From Planctomycetota bacterium (GTDB lineage: Bacteria > Planctomycetota > Phycisphaerae > Phycisphaerales > SM1A02): a DNA stretch of 33,492 bases. The stretch is from assembly GCA_026386795.1 (NCBI GenBank), contig JAPLMU010000060.1, forward strand, positions 1 through 33,492, given 5' to 3'. The position numbers and the translations under genes were made by a program. This document shows, piece by piece, positions 27,798 through 33,492 of the stretch. The notes beneath the pieces are model-generated. The model did no database searches. It saw only the letters and a program-made list of their open reading frames with translations, and was not told the origin of the DNA. The first letter of the stretch is position 1; the number at the start of each line of letters is the position of its first letter.

Positions 27798-28364
27798 ATG
27801 CCAACTTACGAATACGAATGCTCAAAATGCGGCCATGCTTGGGAACTGTTCCAATCAATCAAGGCTGAAGCCGAGCGTAAATGCCCCAAGTGTGCCAAGA
27901 TGACCGCCGTCCGCAAGATCGGGATGGGCGCGGCAATCTTCACCGGCGCGCGTGCCGCAGAGCCAGCGGGTGAAACCGCCGCGAAGAGCGCTGCTGCTAC
28001 TGTGGAGACAACGGCGGCTGGCACCGGCGCGGATACCAAGGTTTCCAAGACAGACACAGCGAAGCCCGGCACAACCGCCGACGCGGCCAAGAGCGAGCCC
28101 GCGAAGGCTGGCGCATCCGCAGGCAGCACCGACGCTGCCAAGCCAGCCGCCGAGGCTCCGAAGGCGCCAGAAACCGCAGCACCCGCCGCACCCGCCGACG
28201 GCGGCAAGGTGAATGCAACGCATCCGGCCCGTGAAGGTCGAGGCGCGGGAAATGTTCGCGATGCCATCCAGCGCCAACGCAATAATTTTGGGCCTCCCGG
28301 GAAGAATCACGGTAAATCCGGTCCAAAGTTCGGTGGCAGTTCAACACGGCGTGGTCTGCGCTAG
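27798..28364 (+). CDS. FmdB-type zinc ribbon protein with long Ala/Lys-rich tail
   Basis: The protein is 188 aa. Its first 45 residues are a classic FmdB/CxxC regulatory zinc ribbon, MPTYEYECSKCGHAWELFQS, with Cys8, Cys11, Cys29 and Cys32. Family members are usually 60-110 aa; this one adds a low-complexity region of Ala, Lys, Thr and Pro (about 55-140). It ends in a basic, Gly-rich segment (GPPGKNHGKSGPKFGG) that looks suited to nucleic acid or ribosome contact (inference). The ATG at 27798 has AAGGA 6 bases upstream and matches the conserved family start; an in-frame TTG at 27780 is rejected. It is followed 22 bases later by rnr. The function of FmdB-type ribbons is not settled. Confidence 0.85.
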   Translation: MPTYEYECSKCGHAWELFQSIKAEAERKCPKCAKMTAVRKIGMGAAIFTGARAAEPAGETAAKSAAATVETTAAGTGADTKVSKTDTAKPGTTADAAKSEPAKAGASAGSTDAAKPAAEAPKAPETAAPAAPADGGKVNATHPAREGRGAGNVRDAIQRQRNNFGPPGKNHGKSGPKFGGSSTRRGLR

Positions 28365-28386
28365 ACCGTGCAAGTAACCTTGCTGC

Positions 28387-30822
28387 GTGCCACTCCGATT
28401 CATCCAGCGTATTGAAGACCATCTGGCCTATGACAACTATCGCCCCGTCGATATCGACGAGGCGAGGAAGCAGATGCGTGTCAGCACTGACGACGCCGAG
28501 GCGTTTGCAGGCGCTGTTGAACGGCTGACTGCCGAAGGCCGCCTCGAAGTGGGGCCTGATGGAAAGCTCCGGCTGCCGCGCTACAAGGAAGAGGTCGAAG
28601 GAAAGCTCAAGCTCAATCCGCGCGGCTTCGGATTTGTGGTGCCGGATCATCCGACGCGCGAAGGCGATCTCTTCGTTCCCGTTGGCCAAACCAAGGATGC
28701 ATTGAACGGCGATCGCGTGCGCGCCAAGGTGTTGCGCAAGGGCGGCGGCCATCCCATGACCCGCGGCGGAGCCGGTGCGCAAGAAGGACCAACCGGACGA
28801 ATCATTGAAGTGCTCGAACGCGGTCAGCAGCGCTTCGCAGGAACGCTGACGAAGTCTGGGCGCGAATGGCTGGTTGTTCCCGATGGCCGATCACTGCGCG
28901 ATCCGGTGGTCGTTCGCGACGCGGGTGCCAAGGGTGCGAAGGCTGGCGACAAGGTGGTCTTTGAGATCATCCGCTACCCCACTGACCTTGATTATGCAGA
29001 AGGCGTGATCACTGAAGTGCTCGGCGAAGCTGGGCGACCGGACGTGGAAACGCGCGCGGTGATCGATGTATTCCAACTGAAGACCGAGTTTCTGGCAGAA
29101 GCGGTCGACGAGGCTCGCGAAGCAACGCGTCGGTTTGACCTGGAATCCACTGGTCCGTGGGAAGACCGCGAGGATCTCACGAAGAAGTTGGTATTCACCA
29201 TCGATCCGCCCGATGCGCGCGACTTTGACGACGCCATCAGTCTTCAGCACGATGCCGTGCGCGGTGATTGGGAGCTTGGAGTGCACATCGCCGACGTGGC
29301 GCACTGGGTCAAACCAGGCAGCACGCTCGACGAGGGCGCGCGCGAACGCGGCAACAGTGTGTACCTGCCGCGCCTAGTGATTCCCATGCTTCCCGAAAGT
29401 CTTTCGAACGGCATCTGCAGTTTGCAAGAAGGCGTGAATCGATTCTGCAAGAGCGTGTTCATCACTTTCGATTCGCACGGCAAGCCGGTTTCGCATCGGC
29501 TCTCCAGCACGGTGATCTGCAGCCGCAAGCGCCTCACTTACATTGAAGCGCAGGCTGTGATTGATGGCGATCTTGTCAAGGCGCGCGCGCACGCGAAGAC
29601 TGAAACCGAATGCGATCCGGAAGTCGTTGATGCGCTGCACCTCGCGAATCGCTTGGCAAATTTGCTGCGCGAGCGCCGCCGTTCCGATGGCATGATTGCG
29701 CTGAATCTCCCTGATGTTGACCTGCTGTTTGATGACGCGGGACATGTCAAGGGTGTTGAGCGCGAAGACACCAGTTTCACGCACACACTGATCGAGATGT
29801 TCATGGTGGAAGCCAACGAAGCGTTGGCACGCACCTTCAGTGACTTGGGCCTGCCGCTCCTGCGCCGCATCCATCCGGAGCCAACATTTGGCGACATGGA
29901 AACGCTGCGAACGTTTGCGCGTATTGCCAAATTCCGCCTGCCGGAAGAGCCAACTCGCCGCGATTTGCAGGCGTTGTTGCAAGCAACTGCTGAGGGCGAG
30001 GCCGCGCGCGCCATTCACTTTGCAGTGTTGCGCACGCTCTCCAAGGCCACCTATTCGCCAGCACTTGTTGGCCACTACGCACTTGCAAGTGAGCACTACG
30101 CGCACTTCACAAGCCCAATTCGCCGCTATCCAGATCTCACTGTGCATCGCGCGCTTGCTGCGTACTTGGATGCAACTGAGAACGGCACCAAGACCGGCGG
30201 CAAGAAGCGTCGCGATTTAGCGCATCGACTTGAAGCGGATGATCGAGTGATTGATGAAAGCACACTGGTGCGCATCGGCATGCACTGCAGCGAGACGGAG
30301 CGCAACGCTGAGGAAGCGGAGCGCGACCTGCGCACCTTCTTGGTGTTGAGCTATCTCAAAGAGCATCGCATGGCAGATACGTTCGATGCGTTGGTCACCG
30401 GGCTCAGCGGTACGTCATTGGTGTTCTTGAGCCTCGAAGAAGTTCTGGCCGAGGGCGCCGCGCGGGTCAGTGAATTGCCTGCGGGGATGACACGTGCTGA
30501 TCATTGGATCCTGAATGAACTCACTGGTCGATTGGTTGCCCCGCGCAGCGGAATGTCGATCGGCCTGGGGGACCGCGTGCAGGTCACGATTGCCATGATT
30601 GACTTGGCCGCACGCAAGATGGACCTCACGGTCACCAAGCTTTCGCCGCGCAAGGACCTGGACAACTTGAGTCCGCGCGACCTCACCAATATCCGTCAGC
30701 AGAAGCCGGGCTCGGCCCCACGTGACGGCGGCGGCTTCGCGCCTGGTCAAGGCGAACGAGGCCGTAAGGGCCGCGATCGCTCCAAGTACAAGCAAGGTCG
30801 CCGCGGCAAACGCAGCTGGTAA
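28387..30822 (+). CDS. rnr: Ribonuclease R (3'-5' exoribonuclease, RNB family)
   Basis: This 811-aa enzyme degrades structured RNA processively from the 3' end. An N-terminal winged-helix-like segment (1-65) precedes cold-shock domains (GFGFVVPDHPTREGDLFV). The catalytic RNB domain has the metal-binding IDPPDARDFDDAIS from residue 272 and a later HYALASEHYAHFTSPIRRYPDL. A C-terminal S1 domain (about 690-765) and a basic Arg/Lys/Gly tail (GRKGRDRSKYKQGRRGKR) complete the normal RNase R layout. The start is a GTG at 28387 with a weak ribosome-binding site, but the translated N-terminus fits the family and no better start is near. It is last in the dnaJ-grpE-fmdB-rnr series. Confidence 0.95.
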   Translation: MPLRFIQRIEDHLAYDNYRPVDIDEARKQMRVSTDDAEAFAGAVERLTAEGRLEVGPDGKLRLPRYKEEVEGKLKLNPRGFGFVVPDHPTREGDLFVPVGQTKDALNGDRVRAKVLRKGGGHPMTRGGAGAQEGPTGRIIEVLERGQQRFAGTLTKSGREWLVVPDGRSLRDPVVVRDAGAKGAKAGDKVVFEIIRYPTDLDYAEGVITEVLGEAGRPDVETRAVIDVFQLKTEFLAEAVDEAREATRRFDLESTGPWEDREDLTKKLVFTIDPPDARDFDDAISLQHDAVRGDWELGVHIADVAHWVKPGSTLDEGARERGNSVYLPRLVIPMLPESLSNGICSLQEGVNRFCKSVFITFDSHGKPVSHRLSSTVICSRKRLTYIEAQAVIDGDLVKARAHAKTETECDPEVVDALHLANRLANLLRERRRSDGMIALNLPDVDLLFDDAGHVKGVEREDTSFTHTLIEMFMVEANEALARTFSDLGLPLLRRIHPEPTFGDMETLRTFARIAKFRLPEEPTRRDLQALLQATAEGEAARAIHFAVLRTLSKATYSPALVGHYALASEHYAHFTSPIRRYPDLTVHRALAAYLDATENGTKTGGKKRRDLAHRLEADDRVIDESTLVRIGMHCSETERNAEEAERDLRTFLVLSYLKEHRMADTFDALVTGLSGTSLVFLSLEEVLAEGAARVSELPAGMTRADHWILNELTGRLVAPRSGMSIGLGDRVQVTIAMIDLAARKMDLTVTKLSPRKDLDNLSPRDLTNIRQQKPGSAPRDGGGFAPGQGERGRKGRDRSKYKQGRRGKRSW

Positions 30823-30845
30823 ATAGGTGCCGTAAATAGGTGCCG
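30820..30845 (+). repeat. 13-base tandem duplication spanning the rnr stop codon
   Basis: TAAATAGGTGCCG is present twice back to back (30820-30832 and 30833-30845). The first TAA is the rnr stop codon, so the duplication repeats the end of the gene with its stop. The second copy runs directly into the dispersed motif at 30839-30860. Confidence 0.75.
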
Positions 30846-30860
30846 TTCACCCCTGTCCCC
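30839..30860 (+). repeat. Dispersed 3'-end motif, copy A (after rnr)
   Basis: The motif is GGTGC, two variable bases, TTCACCCCTGT, one variable base, CCC. It follows the rnr stop with only the short duplication between. GGTG and CACC can pair around a 5-base loop. Nineteen of 22 bases match copy B at 32551-32570 when that is read on the minus strand. The rest of the 137-base gap to the next gene holds nothing else I can name. Confidence 0.6.
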
Positions 30861-30959
30861 ATGTTGTGCGACCGCATGAACGGCTGATGTTGGCCACGGA
30901 CCTTCACTTACGCGTCCCCACTTCAACCTCGTCGATTCTGGATCTCTTAGGATCCGGGC

Positions 30960-32084
30960 ATGATCATCGCCATGCTCGTACTTGCGCTCCAGACGCAGCC
31001 GACTGCAGCCTCGACCACGCCACCAGCATCTCCTCCGGTGCCGAGCGTGTGTCCCGCTCCGCCAGCGCAGACCGCAAGCACGCCGGCAGAGTCGCAGCCT
31101 GATCTCGCCCGCTCGCTCGAACGCGCGGGCGACAATGCTGCCGCACTGAAGCGCGCGATCGAGTCGATCGAGCCGGCATACCGCGCCGACATGGAATGGC
31201 TCATCGCCACGATGCCAGAGATCGACCTGAAGGTTCTCACGCCAGAGTTCCTAGTAAAGAACGTGCGCCTCGCGGAACGCGCGCGGCTGGAAGCTCCATG
31301 GGGCAAGGACATGCCGGAGTCCATCTTCCGCCAATACGTGCTTCCGTACGCAAACGTCAACGAGCGCCGTGATGATTGGCGCCAAGATTTCTTCGATCGC
31401 TTCACCAAGGAGGCGTGGAAATTCAAAGATCCGATCGACGCCACCAAGTGGATCAACGATCATCTGCCTGACGCGCTCAACGTGCACTTCCATGCAACCA
31501 AGCGCAAGAAGCCGGATCAATCGCCGTATGAGAGCATGGAGCTCAACTACGCAAGTTGTACCGGGCTGAGCATCTTGGTGATCGATGCCTGCCGCGCGTG
31601 CGGAATTCCGGCACGCATGGTGGGTTGCCCGGCGTGGAAGAAGGTGCAGGGAAATCACAACTGGGTGGAAGTGTGGTGGAACCGTTGGTACAACGTGGGC
31701 GATTCGGGCAGTGATCCGCGCGGCGTTGACTGGGTACGCGAACGTTGCATGACCGAAACCGACCCGGACGACTGGGTGCACGCGGTCTACGCAGCCGTGT
31801 GGCGGCCGACCAACACGAAGTATCCGTTGGTGTGGGCGTTCGAAATCGAATACGTACCGGCGGTGAATATCACGCGCTTCTATACGGACGCAGTGGAACA
31901 TCCGGTGACGGTGCCGGGCGGCGGCGCGGCGAACATCGAAGTCATGTGGGCGGGGGAGCTGGTCGCGCGCGGAACGGCGGGGGCGGACGGCAAGGCCGTG
32001 CTACCGCTGGCACGGGGCGGGCAGTTTGAAGTGACGTTCCGTAAGGCGGATGGGACGAACGTTACGCAGGTTGTTAAGCCTTAG
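30960..32084 (+). CDS. Exported transglutaminase-like domain protein
   Basis: The 374-aa protein has a short hydrophobic N-terminus (MIIAMLVLALQTQ) that may be a signal peptide, a Pro/Ala/Thr-rich spacer (about 14-48), a helical region (50-180), and a transglutaminase-like core. The presumed catalytic triad is Cys200 (YASCTGLS), His233 (GNHNWVEVWW) and Asp248 (WYNVGDSG), with CGIPARMVG between as in the family. A beta-sandwich-like C-terminus (about 305-374) follows. Such bacterial proteins act as cysteine peptidases or peptide-linking enzymes; the substrate is unknown. The ATG at 30960 has AGGA about 8 bases upstream. It stands alone, between the two dispersed motifs. Confidence 0.85.
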   Translation: MIIAMLVLALQTQPTAASTTPPASPPVPSVCPAPPAQTASTPAESQPDLARSLERAGDNAAALKRAIESIEPAYRADMEWLIATMPEIDLKVLTPEFLVKNVRLAERARLEAPWGKDMPESIFRQYVLPYANVNERRDDWRQDFFDRFTKEAWKFKDPIDATKWINDHLPDALNVHFHATKRKKPDQSPYESMELNYASCTGLSILVIDACRACGIPARMVGCPAWKKVQGNHNWVEVWWNRWYNVGDSGSDPRGVDWVRERCMTETDPDDWVHAVYAAVWRPTNTKYPLVWAFEIEYVPAVNITRFYTDAVEHPVTVPGGGAANIEVMWAGELVARGTAGADGKAVLPLARGGQFEVTFRKADGTNVTQVVKP

Positions 32085-32139
32085 TAGGGGTGTGGGAGCA
32101 CGGTTGCGTGCTTGGTTCTGGTGAGGCATCACGCCTGCG

Positions 32140-32530
32140 TACTGGCTCGCAATCGCCTTACGAGGACAGCCGCTGAGCGCGGCTTTGTCCTCTCCGGCGA
32201 GTGCGGCCAGGGGTGGCGGTTTCCAAACTGGCGTTTGTACTGGCCCGCAATCGCCTTACGAGGACGGCCGCTGAGCGCGGCCCTGTCCTCTCCGGCGAGT
32301 GCGGCCAGGTGAGTGGGTTTGCAAACCGGCGTTCTTACTGGCTCGCAATCGCCTTACGAGGACGGCCGCTGAGCGCGGCCCTGTCCTCTCCGGCGAGTGC
32401 GGCCAGGTGAGTGGGTTTGCAAACTGGCGTTCTTACTGGCTCGCAATCGCCTTACAAGGACGGCCGCTGAGCGCGGCCCTGTCCTCTCCGGCGAGTGCGG
32501 CCAGGTGAGCGGTTTCCAAACTGGGTGTTC
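32140..32530. repeat. Four tandem 98-base repeats with internal hairpin
   Basis: Units begin with TACTGGCTCGCAATCGCC (or a one-base variant) at 32140, 32238, 32336 and 32434, an exact 98-base period; the last unit is slightly short. Each contains GAGGAC, GGCCGC, a TGAGC loop, GCGGCC, a two-base bulge and GTCCTC, giving a 12-bp stem that can be extended by outer CGCC/GGCG. In unit 1 the inner arm reads AGCCGC and its partner reads GCGGCT, a matched double change that keeps the pair. Because 98 is not a multiple of three, the open frames across it shift each unit, so the array is not protein-coding. Confidence 0.88.
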
Positions 32531-32550
32531 AATTGACCGCGGCAAAGTGG

Positions 32551-32570
32551 GAACAGGGGTGAAATGCACC
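32551..32570 (-). repeat. Dispersed 3'-end motif, copy B (after the decayed hydrolase gene)
   Basis: Read on the minus strand, this matches copy A at 30839-30860: GGTGC, AT in place of CG, TTCACCCCTGT, then T in place of C. The match continues to CCC at 32549. It starts about 5 bases after the ancestral stop codon (32575-32577) of the hydrolase gene, so both copies follow a stop codon in the same gene-relative orientation. The differing bases fall in the loop of the GGTG/CACC mini-hairpin. Confidence 0.6.
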
Positions 32571-32574
32571 TCTA

Positions 32575-33215
32575 TCAGGCGGGGATTGGGCAATTTGTCA
32601 CCTTGGTTGCCCAGGCTGGTCCAAAGACTTCGGCGAGGAAGTCCTTCACCATCTCAAGGCTGCGTGCGTCGGCAAGCGGGTTGTATTGCATGCCACCCTT
32701 CGCGTCTTGCGCCGCTGGGTTGGTGAATGCGTGGCCGCATGCGCGGGGCGCTGCAGTTTCGCTGCATCGAATGAGCCGAGCAATCCGTGCAGACTGACAC
32801 TGCCCCGGACACCGCTCACGCCCGCACGCGCGAGGTCAAGGACGCACAAGCCGCCGAAGCAGAATCCGATTGCACAGATCCGCTCCGAATCCACCATTGG
32901 AAGTGACTTCACATGTCGGACGGCTGCCTCCATACGCTGTCGTAGCAGTGCCCGATCGCTGACAATCGGCGTCATCAACGCAGTGTTCTCCTCCGGGGTA
33001 GTGCCGCGCTTGCCCTTGCCGTACATGTCGACCGCCAGCGCCGCGTAGCCGAGACCGGCAAGCCACTCCGCTTTTTCCATTTCAAGCGCAGAGCATCCCG
33101 ACCATTGATGGAACACCAAGACCGCCGGCCGACGCATGTCGCGTGCGCCGTCGTAGGCCAAGAATCCTTCAAACTCAGTGGATCCGTCGCGGTATGTCTC
33201 GTTCGCTGCGTGCAT
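32575..33215 (-). pseudogene. Dienelactone hydrolase family gene, broken by internal deletion and frameshift
   Basis: From the ATG at 33215 (GAGGA 8 bases upstream) the frame reads as a dienelactone hydrolase-type alpha/beta hydrolase: VLVFHQWSGCSALEMEKAEWLAGLGYAALAVDMYG, then the nucleophile motif GFCFGG with Cys119. After about residue 157 (near 32745) it turns into unrelated sequence and stops at 32646. In another frame the family C-terminus resumes as CGHAFTNPAAQDAKGGMQYNPLADARS and runs to FLAEVFG and a TGA at 32575-32577. The segment normally carrying the catalytic Asp (a VLHGxDD-type strand) is missing, about 40-50 codons by comparison with remembered family members. A sequencing error alone would not explain the lost segment. 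Confidence 0.8.
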
Positions 33216-33367
33216 GGATGTTCCTCGTTCAACTGGCCGGTGAAACCACTCTCTTGGAAAGCGGGCGTGAGGCGGCATCCTATGGAAGGCGTGGCTGCGC
33301 ATGGCAAAAAAGAATTTGCAAAGAAAAACGGCGGCCACTGCTAGTGCCTTTCCGCACAGGCCTGAAG

Positions 33368-33492
33368 ATGCGCGTCATGCGAAACCTCTCACATATCCCC
33401 GCTCGAGTCTTGGCTGCCTGTTTCACCGTGAGTTGCGCGGTCATCGCGCTTGCGGCATCGGCGGCCAACGACGCGCCGCGCTGGCGCCCAGT
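33368..33492 (+). CDS. Partial gene: N-terminus of an exported protein
   Basis: An ATG at 33368 (or 33377) opens a frame that runs off the window. The 41 visible residues, MRVMRNLSHIPARVLAACFT then VSCAVIALAASAANDAPRWRP, form a clear signal peptide with a basic start, hydrophobic core and an AxA cleavage site (ASAAND). Nothing of the mature protein can be identified. It is divergent from the decayed hydrolase gene, with 152 bases between. Confidence 0.6.
   Translation, partial: MRVMRNLSHIPARVLAACFTVSCAVIALAASAANDAPRWRP

Noticed and set aside
32112-32726. Several short plus-strand frames with a shared peptide LARNRLTRTAAERG
   Set aside because: They are produced by the 98-base repeats. The period is not a multiple of three, so each unit falls in a new frame, and none has a ribosome-binding site.

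Overview
The window looks like a chromosomal segment from a planctomycete of the Phycisphaerae type. The clues are a secreted protein ending in a two-repeat dockerin-like tail (CPADLNGD...SDLGALLG...GAWGPC), as is typical of Phycisphaerae exported proteins; a membrane protein with an N-terminal CxxC...CPEC zinc ribbon; two different GroELs; a formylglycine-type sulfatase; and Gram-negative envelope genes (lpxD, TonB/ExbB/ExbD). Base composition is moderately GC-rich. I saw no rRNA, tRNA, CRISPR array or transposase gene. Taxonomy is inferred from these traits only.

Layout. (1) 1-7067, minus strand: a compact TonB energy-transduction operon. Its order is DUF3450-like coiled-coil protein, a large TtpC-like ExbB protein, ExbD, TonB and a TPR protein, joined by short overlaps or gaps of a few bases, followed by a secreted beta-helix-like protein with a dockerin tail. 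(2) 7275-8786, plus: xylulokinase, ending at a strong terminator. (3) 8957-12337, minus: a small membrane protein, a Tat-type lipoprotein peptidoglycan amidase, lpxD and a fatty-acid desaturase, i.e. envelope genes. (4) 12655-15330, plus: DNA gyrase subunit B behind a structured leader. (5) 15340-18945, minus: an ECF sigma factor with an overlapping membrane partner that carries a collagen-like Gly-X-Y stretch, then queC overlapped with a MoxR ATPase gene. (6) 18993-19871, plus: a zinc-ribbon membrane protein; 19926-21533, minus: a sulfatase. (7) 21953-30822, plus: a protein-quality-control block groEL1-groES-groEL2 // dnaJ-grpE-fmdB-rnr. (8) 30960-33492: a transglutaminase-like exported protein, four 98-bp tandem repeats carrying a conserved hairpin, a decayed dienelactone hydrolase, and the start of another exported protein cut by the window edge.

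How they fit together. The TonB block has the parts to power an outer-membrane receptor that is not in the window. The chaperone block supplies two GroEL rings, one co-chaperonin and the DnaJ/GrpE partners of a DnaK encoded elsewhere, next to RNase R. No CIRCE operator is visible at the chaperone genes; a different inverted repeat sits ahead of groEL1.

The most unusual non-coding material is at 30820-32575. A short motif is placed directly after the stop codons of both rnr and the decayed hydrolase gene, in the same orientation relative to each gene. The 98-bp repeat array next to it shows a paired compensatory base change in its hairpin.
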